Positions 36,461 through 45,692 are shown, numbered from the stretch's first letter. The stretch: 64,000 bases of DNA from Bradyrhizobium forestalis (GCF_002795245.1 NZ_PGVG01000009.1:1-64000), one strand, 5' to 3'. Program-made: numbers and translations. The notes: generated from the letters alone by a model not told the origin.

Positions 36461-37843
36461 ATGACGATCGACGCCCCCTTAGACGCCGTCCCGCCGGTTG
36501 CGGTCGCCTCTCCCATCGCCAGCCTCCTGACCGCGCCGATCCTGCCGACGCTGCTGCGGCTCGCGATCCCCAACATGATTGCGATGGTCGGCAGCACGCT
36601 GGTTGCGGTGGCCGAGACCTCCTATATCGGCCGGCTCGGCACCATTCCGCTCGCCGCGATCGCGCTGGTGTTTCCGTTCGCGATGCTGACGCAGATGATG
36701 AGCGCAGGCGCGATGGGCGGCGGCGTCTCCTCCGCGATCAGCCGCGCGCTCGGCGCCGGGAATCGCGACCGCGCCGCGACGCTGGCGCTGCATGCCGCCA
36801 TCATCGGCCTCTGCGGCGGGCTGTTCTTCACGGTGATGATGCTCGTCTTCGGCCGCTCCTTCTTCGCGCTGCTTGGGGGACGCGAGCGCGTGCTCGAGGA
36901 GGCCAGCGGCTATTCGCAAGTGCTGTTCTCCGGTGCGGTCGCGATCTGGCTCGTCAATACGCTGGCCTCGGTGATCCGCGGTACCGGCGACATGCGCCTG
37001 CCCTCGATGACGCTGATCGGGGCGAGCGTGCTCCAGATCGCGCTTGGCGGCACGCTGGGGCTCGGCCTGTTCGGAATGCCGCAATTCGGCATGCCGGGCG
37101 TCGCAAGCGGCCAGCTGATCGCGTTCAGCTGCGCCGCGATCTTCTTGCTCTGGTATCTTTTGTCCGGCCGCAGCCGGTTGCAACTCGATTTCCGCGCCTT
37201 CCATTTCGAACGCGCGATGTTCCTGGACATCCTCAAAGTCGGCGCGGTGGCCTGTTTGTCACCACTCCAGACCGTGCTCACCATTCTGATCTTCACAAAA
37301 ATCCTCGCGACCTTCGGCACCGAGATGCTGGCCGGCTACGGCATCGGATCGCGGCTGGAGTTCTTGCTGATCCCGATCACCTTCGCCTTCGGCATCGCCT
37401 CGGTGCCGATGGTCGGCATCGCGATCGGCGCCGGACATGTGACGCGCGCGCGGCATGTGGCCTGGACGGCGGCTGCGGCCTCCGGACTCACGGTCGGCCT
37501 GATCGGCCTCGCCGTCGCACTTGCTCCGTCGCTGTGGGTCGCGCTGTTCACGCGGGATTCCGGCGTCACCGCCGCCGCACACAGCTATCTCCACTGGGCA
37601 GGTCCGGCCTTCGTGTTCTTCGGCATGGGCGTGTCGCTGTACTTCTCCTCGCAAGGCGCCGCACGTGTCGGCGGCCCCGTGCTCGCTTCCACCGCACGGC
37701 TGCTGATAGTCGCGATCGGCGGCGTGGCCCTGATGATGGCACAGGCGCCGTCCTGGACCCTGTTCGCGCTGGTCGGCGGCGCCATGGTCGTGTTCGGGCT
37801 GTCGACCGCGGCCTCGGTCGCGTTCGTGCGATGGGGCAAATGA
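36461..37843 (+). CDS. MATE family efflux transporter
   Basis: The 460-residue protein has twelve membrane helices in two homologous halves and fits the NorM/DinF-type multidrug exporters, which use ion gradients to expel cationic compounds. Recognisable parts are LLRLAIPNMIAMVGSTLVAVAETSY (helix 1 region), GGGVSSAISRALGAGN, SGAVAIWLVNTLASVIRGTGDM and the matching YGIGSRLEFLLIP in the second half. ATG 36461 was preferred over GTG 36455. No linked regulator is seen. Confidence 0.92.
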   Translation: MTIDAPLDAVPPVAVASPIASLLTAPILPTLLRLAIPNMIAMVGSTLVAVAETSYIGRLGTIPLAAIALVFPFAMLTQMMSAGAMGGGVSSAISRALGAGNRDRAATLALHAAIIGLCGGLFFTVMMLVFGRSFFALLGGRERVLEEASGYSQVLFSGAVAIWLVNTLASVIRGTGDMRLPSMTLIGASVLQIALGGTLGLGLFGMPQFGMPGVASGQLIAFSCAAIFLLWYLLSGRSRLQLDFRAFHFERAMFLDILKVGAVACLSPLQTVLTILIFTKILATFGTEMLAGYGIGSRLEFLLIPITFAFGIASVPMVGIAIGAGHVTRARHVAWTAAAASGLTVGLIGLAVALAPSLWVALFTRDSGVTAAAHSYLHWAGPAFVFFGMGVSLYFSSQGAARVGGPVLASTARLLIVAIGGVALMMAQAPSWTLFALVGGAMVVFGLSTAASVAFVRWGK

Positions 37844-37949
37844 TCGCAGGCAAACATTCAGGCAATTAAACGCAGGAATGTGATTCCAGCCGGCGTTGCA
37901 CTATCCTGCCGGGCTGCTATGGAGGCGCTCTATTTTCGGGGCCTTCTCC

Positions 37950-38384
37950 ATGACTTCCAGATTCGCAGCTCTCATCGTCCTGCTCGCCGCGCTGCTTGGC
38001 GCAACGAACGCCCATGCGCAGAATGCCGACGGGACCTGGCTCACCCAGGCGGGTGATGCACGCGTCAAGATCAGCAAATGCGGCGGCGGCATCTGCGGCC
38101 ATATCGTCTGGTTGCGCGAGCCCTATGACACCTCAACCGGCCAGCCCGCCACCGACAGCAAGAATCCCAATCCCGCACTCACCAGGCGTCCGATGATCGG
38201 ATTGCCATTGTTCAGCGGCATGGAGCCCGCGGGGCCGAACAAATGGGCGGGCCAGATCTACAATGCCGACGATGGTAGCACCTATGCGAGCAGCATCAGC
38301 CTAAGTGGCGCGGACTCGCTGCGGGTCGAAGGCTGCGTCGGCGCGCTCTGCGGCGGTGAAACCTGGACGCGCGCGGGGCGCTAA
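37950..38384 (+). CDS. DUF2147 secreted protein
   Basis: The 144-residue exported protein has a signal peptide (RFAALIVLLAALLGATNAHA, cut before QNADG) and a lipocalin-like DUF2147 domain with the typical GTWLTQAGDARVKISKCGG, CGHIVWLREPYD and GPNKWAGQIYNADDGSTY segments. Four cysteines probably pair in the periplasm. Members are widespread with no firmly known role. ATG 37950 begins the signal peptide; an upstream in-frame start at 37896 would spoil it. Confidence 0.9.
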   Translation: MTSRFAALIVLLAALLGATNAHAQNADGTWLTQAGDARVKISKCGGGICGHIVWLREPYDTSTGQPATDSKNPNPALTRRPMIGLPLFSGMEPAGPNKWAGQIYNADDGSTYASSISLSGADSLRVEGCVGALCGGETWTRAGR

Positions 38385-39532
38385 CTCGCTGCCATCATCG
38401 CCTTCAATGCCGTTGCCGCCGAGGCATAGCCGCCCCGCGCGCCGTCGATGAAGTGGACGTGATCGCTGCGCAGCGCTGACGGCGTGAAACAGGTCATCAT
38501 CGCGGCATCCTGTTGATAGAGGCCGTAGCGCACGATGCCGTCGCGCGCGGCGGCCGCGAGACGATCGCTCAACGCGCGCGCGAGCTGCGGAGTGCAGTCG
38601 AGAATCATGCGCAGACCGTCGTCATACTTGCGGAAGTCCGAGTTCTCGACGACCTGGCGTTTGTAGACGTTCGGCACGAAACCGCCGATCTTGATGTCGA
38701 AGCGCATGATCAGATAGACGAACAGCGTATAGGCCAGCACGCTGGCTCTGCGCGCCAGCAGCGGACCGCCGCGCTTGGTGCGGGCTTCGAATTCCAGTCC
38801 CTGCGGCGGCCACTTCAAAGGCGGCCCCTGCGGCGGCACCGGGCGGCCGCCCTCCGGGCTGCGCTCGACGAGATGGATGACGTCCTCGATCACCTTGCGG
38901 AAGGCGTGCGGATCGACGCCGCGCGCCGGCATCACCAGCACCGACAGGATCAGGCCGCGCGCGGCCGGCATCACCTCGAAGCGGCACGACAGGCCCGAGA
39001 GGTCCGGCTGTGTGCCGGCGGGCGCCTCCTCGACCGCAAACTCGCCGCGCTTCATCGCGGCGTCGGCCCAGGCAAGCCCGCCGCCCGAGAACATCGCGTA
39101 GGACAGGTTTGGCGACGGCCCGAAGCGGGCGACGCGCACGTCGAGGCCCTGAGCGCGAATGACGCTGACCGGCACCAGTGCGACGCGCATGGTCAGATCG
39201 AGATCTTCCCGCACCCAGGTCGCGGTCGCAGCCAGCGCCTCGCGGGCGAGCTCGACATCGTCTGGCGCAACCGCGAAGCTGGCGCCGTCGCCGCCGAACA
39301 CGAAGGGGAATTCCCGCCCCTCCAGCGCATTGGTCACCGCCGCGATCACGGCGGCGCCGGCCATGTTCACCGCCTTGTAGCGCTGCGCCGCGATCGCCTT
39401 GGTCGAATCGACGATATCGGCAACGCCGATGCTCCAGTCGTCCGGCAGCGGCGAATACAGCACCGGATCCATCAGGCTGGTGAAGCCGCGGAAGACCGGA
39501 ATGCCGCTGTAGAAAGATTCGCCTGAGGTCAT
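38381..39532 (-). CDS. DUF3095 family protein, cyclase-like
   Basis: The 383-residue protein matches DUF3095. Its N-terminal part looks like a class III nucleotide cyclase or GGDEF-type fold: GVADIVDSTKAI (metal Asp39 and a second acidic position) and FGGDGASF at 79-86, spaced as in cyclase palm domains. The C-terminal half (about 190-383) contains the conserved HAFRKVIEDVIHLVER and GFVPNVYKRQVVENSDFRKYDDGLRM blocks. No activity has been shown to my knowledge. ATG 39532 is chosen since the frame above it lacks family-like sequence. It converges on DUF2147 with a 4-base overlap. Confidence 0.82.
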   Translation of the reverse strand: MTSGESFYSGIPVFRGFTSLMDPVLYSPLPDDWSIGVADIVDSTKAIAAQRYKAVNMAGAAVIAAVTNALEGREFPFVFGGDGASFAVAPDDVELAREALAATATWVREDLDLTMRVALVPVSVIRAQGLDVRVARFGPSPNLSYAMFSGGGLAWADAAMKRGEFAVEEAPAGTQPDLSGLSCRFEVMPAARGLILSVLVMPARGVDPHAFRKVIEDVIHLVERSPEGGRPVPPQGPPLKWPPQGLEFEARTKRGGPLLARRASVLAYTLFVYLIMRFDIKIGGFVPNVYKRQVVENSDFRKYDDGLRMILDCTPQLARALSDRLAAAARDGIVRYGLYQQDAAMMTCFTPSALRSDHVHFIDGARGGYASAATALKAMMAAS

Positions 39533-39741
39533 CGGGAATGCCGGATGGTTGGAATGCGAAACAAATACGTGGCAGGATCGATCCGGGTTCGCTGGCCGGC
39601 GCCCCTTTCGATCATTGGCCGAAACGGACCCGGACAACAAGATGCGGCCGCGTTGCAATGCCGCAGCGGGGTCATTGATCGGCATCAAACGACCGCCCGG
39701 GGAGAGCGGCTATCGTTGCTCGGCTTCAAGGGTTGCATGGG

Positions 39742-40140
39742 ATGATTGAGGTGTCCGACTTCGGCAGCAAGGACTCCACTTCTCCGGTCCGCCGGCGCAC
39801 GGGCATCGACCCAATCAGCGCGGTGAAGATGCCCGAAAGACTGACGGCAGCCGTCGATGCCTGGGCGGAAGCACACTACCTGACCCGCTCGGATGCGATC
39901 CGCAAGCTGATCGAGCTGGGCCTGAAGATCGCGCCCACGGCCCTCACGTCGGCGCAGCCGATCGCATCGGACGCCACCAGGATCGAAGAGATCGCAGTAC
40001 ACGAGATCGAGTCGCTGCTCGATCCCGCCCTGCCGGCCGACGAACGCGAGCGCCGCGTCCGCCGCCTCACCGAAGGGCCGCCGGAATTTTCGCATGAACG
40101 AATTGATCTGCCGAAGGACTTGCCGACGCAGCAGACGTGA
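39742..40140 (+). CDS. Ribbon-helix-helix (CopG-like) DNA-binding protein
   Basis: The 132-residue protein carries a ribbon-helix-helix motif at about 27-62 (ISAVKMPERLTAAVDAWAE followed by YLTRSDAIRKLIELGLK). The rest is acidic and Arg-rich with no known domain. Such proteins are repressors, often antitoxins, but no toxin gene is adjacent, and the next small gene on the opposite strand shows no toxin motif. An upstream TTG at 39733 is possible. Function is inferred only from the motif. Confidence 0.7.
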   Translation: MIEVSDFGSKDSTSPVRRRTGIDPISAVKMPERLTAAVDAWAEAHYLTRSDAIRKLIELGLKIAPTALTSAQPIASDATRIEEIAVHEIESLLDPALPADERERRVRRLTEGPPEFSHERIDLPKDLPTQQT

Positions 40141-40148
40141 TAGCTGAA

Positions 40149-40358
40149 TTAGTGCAGCTTCTCGTCTTGGGCCTTGCGCAAGGTTTCGAGAGACGCATCA
40201 TGGCAGCCGATCAGGCGAACGAATTGCTGCGGGTACATTTCATGCCCGTGACCGCCGGAATTCTGATGCGTCATCGGCGGGGAGTGGACATCGTCCGGCT
40301 TCGCACGGGATTGCTCCGTGTGGCCCTGATTTGAAGCGGTCATGTTAGGTGTGGTCAT
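40149..40358 (-). CDS. Small hydrophilic protein, unknown
   Basis: The 69-residue product is polar and rich in His, Gln, Asn and Ser, with no membrane helix or signal. A short, more ordered C-terminal part (EMYPQQFVRLIGCHDASLETLRKAQ, quoted only by its position 44-68) may form a helix. ATG 40358 has AGGGAG at a good distance. I do not recognise the family; the ribosome binding site and codon pattern support it being real. Confidence 0.5.
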   Translation of the reverse strand: MTTPNMTASNQGHTEQSRAKPDDVHSPPMTHQNSGGHGHEMYPQQFVRLIGCHDASLETLRKAQDEKLH

Positions 40359-40484
40359 GGACTGCTCCCTGTCGATTAGGGCAGATCGATTGACGTAACC
40401 CAATCGATTGTAGGGCATCTTACGACCAAATCCGGCTGGATGTCATTGTGCCGGATCAACGCAATCATGACCGCAGGGTTCCGC

Positions 40485-41207
40485 TTATGCCGTATTCCCC
40501 GCATCGACCGTGAACACCGTCCCAGTGACGTTACGGCCACCTTCCCCCAGCAGGTATTCCACCATGCGCGCGACATCATCCGTCTCCGGCAGGCGACGCA
40601 GCGCGCTGCGGCCGGCGATGCGCTTGCGTCCCTCGTCGGAGAGATTGTGGGTGAGCTCGGTGTCGATGAAGCCGGGCGCGATCGCATTCACGGTGATGCC
40701 GAGCTTGCCGACCTCGCGCGCGAGCGAGCGGGTGAAGCCGGTGGCGGCGGCCTTGGTGGCGCCGTAGACCGACAGGCCGTTGTAGCCCGTGGTCGCGATG
40801 ATCGAGGAGATGTTGATGATGCGGCCGGCGCCATCCGCCATCATCTGCCGCGCGACATATTTGGTGAGGATGATCGGCGACAGCACGTTGAGCTGCACCA
40901 GTGCCGCAATCTCGGAATTGTGCATGGTTGCGAGCAGGCCTTCGGTGCCGAGGCCGGCATTGTTGACGAGGCCATAGATCGGGCCGAATTCGTCGCGCAC
41001 CAGTTTTGCGAAGGCCGGGATCGCATCGATCACGGCAAGATCGCAGGCACGGAAATGCAGGCGCCCCTCGGCCTCGGCAATCGCACCCTTGAGCTCGTCG
41101 CTCTCGCGCCGCGCGGCCGCGATCACGTTGAAGCCGGCGCCAACGAGGCGCCTGCCAATCGCAAGGCCGATGCCGCGGCTGCCGCCGGTGACCAGAACGT
41201 TATGCAT
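40485..41207 (-). CDS. Short-chain dehydrogenase, FabG-like ketoreductase
   Basis: The 240-residue Rossmann enzyme has the NADP motif TGGSRGIGLAIG at 7-18, NNAG at about 85, the Ser-Tyr-Lys catalytic set (SSI...YGATKAA) and a C-terminal DAGNTA end like 3-oxoacyl-ACP reductases. Its start overlaps the adenylating enzyme gene by 8 bases and it follows an acyl carrier protein gene, so its substrate is probably a 3-oxoacyl group on that carrier rather than in bulk fatty acid synthesis. Confidence 0.88.
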   Translation of the reverse strand: MHNVLVTGGSRGIGLAIGRRLVGAGFNVIAAARRESDELKGAIAEAEGRLHFRACDLAVIDAIPAFAKLVRDEFGPIYGLVNNAGLGTEGLLATMHNSEIAALVQLNVLSPIILTKYVARQMMADGAGRIINISSIIATTGYNGLSVYGATKAAATGFTRSLAREVGKLGITVNAIAPGFIDTELTHNLSDEGRKRIAGRSALRRLPETDDVARMVEYLLGEGGRNVTGTVFTVDAGNTA

Positions 41208-42582
41208 CGGTGCGCGCCAGTTTTCCGGCCGGGGTGACGTCGAGCGTCTCGACGAAGCGGATCACCGCCGGCACCTTGTGGGACGTGAGCTGGGCGCGGC
41301 ACTGCTCCAGAATCTGGTCGCGGATCTCTTTCGCGCGTGCCGGATCGGTGCCCTCAGTGAGGATCACATCGGCAACGACGATGCCGCCGGTGATCGGGCT
41401 CTTGCGCGACTTCGCGCGTGACATCCGCACGTCGGGATGACGGTTGATCACCGCCTCGATCTCCTCGGGGTGGACCTTCAGCCCGCCGATATTGATGATG
41501 CCGCCGCGACGGCCGACGAAATAATAGCGGTCGCCGCGCAGCTCGACGATATCGCCGCTGTCGACGAAGCCGTCTGCATCAGTGAGCGCTGCCGCGTTGC
41601 GGCCGACATAGGCATGCGCAGTGCGCGCCGAGCGGATCCGCAGCGAGCCGTCGACGACCTTCATCTCGACGCCGTTGCGATTGCCGAGATAATCGGCCGG
41701 AAAGCCCTCCAGCCCGTCATTCACGGCGAAGCCGACGCCGGCTTCGGTCGAGGCGTAGGCATGGCCGACGGAGGAATTGGGAAATGCCGCCTTCAAGCCG
41801 TCGAGCACGGCCTGGTCGGCGATCTCGCCGGAGAGACGGACGTAGCGAGGGGCGAATTGCGCGGCCGAGCCGCTCATCAGGAGCTTGCGCCAATGCGAAG
41901 GCGTGCCGGAGATATGCGAGACGCCGCGCGCGTTTAGCCGCGCGACGTGAGCGGCGAGCGCCTCATGCGGATCCGAAAGCACCATCGAGCCGCCGGAGAG
42001 GATGGCGCGGAGGAAGATCTGCAGGCCACCATAGCGGCGGATGTCGTAGAACGTGGCCCAGACCGGCGCAGGTCCGCGCGCAGGGCCTTCGGCAACGATG
42101 GCGCCGGTCAGCGCTTCCAGGCTATGGCCGGCGATTTTCGGCACGCCTGAAGTGCCCGAAGTCAACATCAGCCATTCGGTGGCGCGCTCGGTCTTGGCCG
42201 GCGCGGCGGCTTGAAGCGGCAAATGCGCGGCGACGACCAGCGACACGCCGGTCTCGGTCCGGCGATCGGGCTCGTCGGTGACGACGGCATCGATCCCGGC
42301 GTCGGCGATCAAGGTGTCGAGATGCGCCGGGTTAAGATCGGGCGGACACAGCAGCATGCGACGGGCGATGCCGTCGAGCTCGATCATGGCAAGGCCCGAC
42401 CGGAGCTGGTCGGACAGCTTGAGCAGCACGGCACGGCCGGACAATTCGTGCAGCCGGCCGCCCAAAACCGTGTGCGACAGGATGTCCGTCAGCGAAACGA
42501 CATCGTGCGCATCGGAGATCGTGCGGCCTTTCAGCTCGGCGCCGAGATGGTCGCGAAGCGCAAAGATCTCACGCGGGGACAT
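41200..42582 (-). CDS. Stand-alone acyl-AMP ligase (class I adenylating enzyme)
   Basis: The 460-residue ANL-superfamily enzyme activates a carboxylic acid as its AMP ester. Core motifs are present: TSGTSGVPK (about 150-158), YASTEAGVG, DSGDIVELRG, GRRGGIINIGGLKVHPEEIE, and the late catalytic lysine in TPAGKLAR. The N-terminal third is shorter and more divergent than in normal acyl-CoA synthetases. With the ACP gene overlapping its 5' end by 14 bases and a ketoreductase downstream, it probably loads the dedicated carrier. Start ATG 42582; the open frame upstream is antisense to nothing but overlaps the ACP gene in another frame. Confidence 0.85.
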   Translation of the reverse strand: MSPREIFALRDHLGAELKGRTISDAHDVVSLTDILSHTVLGGRLHELSGRAVLLKLSDQLRSGLAMIELDGIARRMLLCPPDLNPAHLDTLIADAGIDAVVTDEPDRRTETGVSLVVAAHLPLQAAAPAKTERATEWLMLTSGTSGVPKIAGHSLEALTGAIVAEGPARGPAPVWATFYDIRRYGGLQIFLRAILSGGSMVLSDPHEALAAHVARLNARGVSHISGTPSHWRKLLMSGSAAQFAPRYVRLSGEIADQAVLDGLKAAFPNSSVGHAYASTEAGVGFAVNDGLEGFPADYLGNRNGVEMKVVDGSLRIRSARTAHAYVGRNAAALTDADGFVDSGDIVELRGDRYYFVGRRGGIINIGGLKVHPEEIEAVINRHPDVRMSRAKSRKSPITGGIVVADVILTEGTDPARAKEIRDQILEQCRAQLTSHKVPAVIRFVETLDVTPAGKLARTDA

Positions 42583-42814
42583 TTTCGTAGGCCCGCACGA
42601 AATCGCCCACCGTGGCGGGGAACGCGGCGTCCTCGGAAATGGTGAAGGGATCGACGCCGGTCTCGTCCTCGAGGCGCGCCACAAGAATCGCGAAGGCGAG
42701 CGAGTCGAAGCCCGTCTCGTGCAGGGACAGATCGTCCGAGAGTGCGGGAAGCGTGACGTGCTGCTCCTTGGCGATCTGCTGGATCGCTTCAATGACCTTA
42801 GACCTTACCGACAT
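42569..42814 (-). CDS. Dedicated acyl carrier protein
   Basis: The 81-residue carrier has the phosphopantetheine serine in GFDSLAF (about residue 38) and four-helix ACP spacing. It differs from AcpP of fatty acid synthesis, which has the DSLDTVEL pattern, so it is a specialised carrier. ATG 42814 follows about 140 bases of non-coding DNA that must hold a promoter. It is followed by an adenylating enzyme and a ketoreductase. Confidence 0.88.
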   Translation of the reverse strand: MSVRSKVIEAIQQIAKEQHVTLPALSDDLSLHETGFDSLAFAILVARLEDETGVDPFTISEDAAFPATVGDFVRAYENVPA

Positions 42815-42956
42815 GGCTGGCTCGCTTTTCGTTATCGTTCGTGTTGTGGCGGCTCTTGATGACCGCCTCCCCGTGGCCGTCTGTTTACCCGACAGAAGTA
42901 AATGGCTTCTTGGACAATTCAGATAAAATTGGACCTATCTCTCGATTTTGGTGCCG

Positions 42957-44771
42957 CTACAGCCTGATCGTACCGTCCGAGATTGCCGCATACGCCTCCC
43001 CGTCCAGCCCCACATAGGCACCGGACTTCGGATCGAGCACGAACAGCGGATCGGAGATCGCGGCCGGGTCAAATCCCTCGCGCGCGAGATCCCCCTTCTT
43101 CTGCTTGAAGGTCTCGGTGGCATCGAGATCGCGCGAGATGCGGATGAAGACCGGGCGGGCGTAAGCCGGCAGGCGCTGCGCGAGATGTGCGGGCAACGCG
43201 GTGACGTCAAAGCCCTCGTTCACGACGATCGCGCTCATGCCGGCCCGGCCGTCGGTGCCGGGAATGCCGACGCCGTAGGTGGTGGCATCGACCACGCCGG
43301 TGAAATCGCGCACGGCGTCGTTGACCTCCGAGGTCGCGACGTTCTCGCCCTTCCAGCGGAAGGTGTCGCCGATGCGGTCGACGAAGTGGAAAAAGCCCTT
43401 GTCGTCGATCCGCATCAGATCGCCGGTACGGAACCAGGCATCGCCCTTGGCGAAGACGTCGCGCAGGATCTTCTTCTCGGTCTCACCGGCATCGGTGTAG
43501 CCCTCGAAGCGGCCGCCTCCCTCCTCCGCGGCGCCGATGCGGCCGATCGCCTCGCCGGCCTCGCCGCGCGCGCAGGCGATGCAAAAGCCTTCGTCGCCGC
43601 GTAGCGGCATGCCGCCGTCGGGGTCGAGCTTGACGAGACTCGCCGGAAAGCGGTGCGCGAGCAGCGGCGGGATGCGCCCGATCGCGCCCGGCTGTCCTTC
43701 GACGTTGAACAGTGAGAAATTGCCTTCCGTCGCCGCGTAGAATTCGAGGATGCGCGGAATGGAAAAGCGCGCCTGAAAATCCTCCCAGATGTCGCCACGC
43801 AGGCCATTGCCGCAGACGAGCCGCAAGCGGTGCCGGTTCTCGTATTCCGACGGCGGGGCCTTCAGCAGGTAGCGGCAGAGCTCGCCGATATACTGGAACA
43901 GCGTGCAGTCATGCCGCACGATGTCGGGCCAGAAATGCGAGGCCGAAAACCTCTCGACAATCACCACCGAGCCGCCGGCAGCCAGCATGCTGCACGGCGC
44001 GACGATGCCGCCGACCGAGTGGAATAGCGGCAGGCAATCGTAGAGCCGGTCCTGCGGCGTCGCGCCGGTGAGACCGGCGAACCAGAAGCCCCAGTTGAGG
44101 ATGCGGCGATGGCTGATGCTCGCCGCCTTGGGCAGGCCGGTCGTGCCGGAGGTGTAGATCAGCAGCGCGCGGTCGTCGATGGTGACGTCGCCACGCTCCT
44201 CCTTCAGCAGCGGACCGTCGTCGAGCGCGGCGAGCGCGACGTCGACGGAGCGCTCGCTACGGGCATCGCCATGAGTCCAGATCTTCGCCTCTGTCTTCAG
44301 ATGCGGTTTCGCGCTCTCCAGCGTCGCCATCAGATCGTGCGCGACGATGATATGCAGGGGTCTTGCGACATCGAGGCAATGCGCGAGCGATTGGCCGACG
44401 AGCTTGGTGTTGATCAGCGCAACCACACCGCCGATCCGGCTGATGCCGAGCCAGGCGGCAACATAGTCGGCGCGGTTCGGCATGATCAGCGCAACGGTAT
44501 CGCCCTTGGCCACGCCGACCGAGCGCGCCCAGCGTGCATAGCGGTTGATGCGCTTCGACAGGCCTTCATAGTCGAGCGCTGCGTCATCCGTGACCAGCGC
44601 GATGCGACCAGGCTGGCGCCGCGTCCAATCGTCGACAACGTCGGCGAACAGCCGGCCCGGCAGCGTCTCGATCCGCGCGGTGAGCTCGATGGCCTTCAGC
44701 CAGATCTTTGATGCCGACGGCGCGCGCGCGGCTTTCGTTTGCTCGATGACGCCGGTGGTCATGCCGTTCAT
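42957..44771 (-). CDS. Long-chain acyl-CoA synthetase (FATP-type)
   Basis: The 604-residue enzyme resembles bacterial FadD6/very-long-chain acyl-CoA synthetases of the fatty-acid transport protein group. ATP/AMP motifs are YTSGTTGLPKAA, EFYAATEGN, RTGDLMRIDDKGFFHFVDR and the GENVATSEV segment; the C-terminal TETFKQKKGDL contains the catalytic lysine. The start is ATG 44771. It lies 142 bases upstream of the ACP gene on the same strand and may provide acyl groups for that cluster, or be independent. Confidence 0.9.
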   Translation of the reverse strand: MNGMTTGVIEQTKAARAPSASKIWLKAIELTARIETLPGRLFADVVDDWTRRQPGRIALVTDDAALDYEGLSKRINRYARWARSVGVAKGDTVALIMPNRADYVAAWLGISRIGGVVALINTKLVGQSLAHCLDVARPLHIIVAHDLMATLESAKPHLKTEAKIWTHGDARSERSVDVALAALDDGPLLKEERGDVTIDDRALLIYTSGTTGLPKAASISHRRILNWGFWFAGLTGATPQDRLYDCLPLFHSVGGIVAPCSMLAAGGSVVIVERFSASHFWPDIVRHDCTLFQYIGELCRYLLKAPPSEYENRHRLRLVCGNGLRGDIWEDFQARFSIPRILEFYAATEGNFSLFNVEGQPGAIGRIPPLLAHRFPASLVKLDPDGGMPLRGDEGFCIACARGEAGEAIGRIGAAEEGGGRFEGYTDAGETEKKILRDVFAKGDAWFRTGDLMRIDDKGFFHFVDRIGDTFRWKGENVATSEVNDAVRDFTGVVDATTYGVGIPGTDGRAGMSAIVVNEGFDVTALPAHLAQRLPAYARPVFIRISRDLDATETFKQKKGDLAREGFDPAAISDPLFVLDPKSGAYVGLDGEAYAAISDGTIRL

Positions 44772-44995
44772 GCTTTCGGAACGTGTCTGCTGGTCCCGGC
44801 AGCTTAGTCCACGGCGCCCTGCCCAGGTGTTAAGAGACAAGGTAAAAGCCGGTTAGTGCGCGATTAACTCTAGTGATCCTTTACCGAGCCGGTCCGATCG
44901 GCGTGCGGCCTAAGATTCTTACGAGAGAAACTCCATTCATTCGGACGCACTGCGCGTGTCCCCCAGCCCCGCTTGCGGCCGGCGATCCCCCGGCG

Positions 44996-45286
44996 CTAAT
45001 CGCTTCGCCTGTAACGCAGGCGCGGCGGCGCGTTGACCGGATAATACGGATTGAGGTCACAGGTCGCGGCACGCCCCGAAGCGGTGGCGCGGCACTGCGG
45101 CAGAGAGGTGAAGGAGCAGTCGTACCAGTCCCCGCCACCGCCATTCGAGCCGGAATAGACATGCATGCAGACCGGATAGCGGGGATCGAAGGTCTGCCCA
45201 TGCGACGGCGCGGCGGCGAGCAAGACACCGACGGCCATGGTCAGGCCGAGCGGACGATGCAACGTGAATATCCGCGGAAACGGCAT
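44996..45286 (-). CDS. DUF3551 secreted protein, copy 1
   Basis: The 96-residue exported protein has a signal-like segment (LTMAVGVLLAAAPSHG, cut near residue 30) and the DUF3551 pattern: DPRYPVCMHVYSG, DWYDCSFTSLPQC and ATCDLNPYY, with four cysteines. DUF3551 proteins are numerous in Bradyrhizobium and have no known role. It is the downstream partner of a close paralogue, 9 bases away. Confidence 0.85.
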   Translation of the reverse strand: MPFPRIFTLHRPLGLTMAVGVLLAAAPSHGQTFDPRYPVCMHVYSGSNGGGGDWYDCSFTSLPQCRATASGRAATCDLNPYYPVNAPPRLRYRRSD

Positions 45287-45295
45287 TGCGGACCG

Positions 45296-45574
45296 CTAGT
45301 GTTGTTTCTTGTGGCGCCGGCGCGGCGGCGGGGGTTCGTCGAAGGCGTAATAGGGGTTGAGGTCGCAGCTCGCCGAACGGCCCGACGCCGTGGCGCGGCA
45401 CTGCGGCAGCGAGGTGAAGGAGCAATCGAAATAGTCACCGCCGCCACCGGCGAAGCCACCGGGCGTGTAGACGTGCATGCACACGGGATAGCGTGGATCG
45501 TAGGTCTGCGCGCTGGCATCGGCCGCGACGAACAGCGCGGCAACCGCCGTGAGGGTCAAAGTCAGCAAACGCAT
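45296..45574 (-). CDS. DUF3551 secreted protein, copy 2
   Basis: The 92-residue protein has a clear signal peptide (LLTLTLTAVAALFVAADASA) and the same DUF3551 core as its neighbour (DPRYPVCMHVY, CSFTSLPQCRATASGRSASC, DLNPYY) but ends in a basic tail PPPPRRRHKKQH. The core is nearly identical between the two, which suggests recent duplication. ATG 45574 has a short AGGA-like site upstream. Confidence 0.85.
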   Translation of the reverse strand: MRLLTLTLTAVAALFVAADASAQTYDPRYPVCMHVYTPGGFAGGGGDYFDCSFTSLPQCRATASGRSASCDLNPYYAFDEPPPPRRRHKKQH

Positions 45575-45692
45575 GGAGAAATCCTCGAGTTGGTCACGGC
45601 GGCGGCGCGGACGCCAGCCCGCCTCATATGGCACAACACCACGCAAGAGGCGACTGTTCCTAGGGCAAATGACGGCAAGGTGAGCGGACGAG

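Noticed and set aside
39742..40358. Ribbon-helix-helix gene with the next small gene as a toxin-antitoxin pair
   Set aside because: The genes converge on opposite strands and the second has no toxin-like features.
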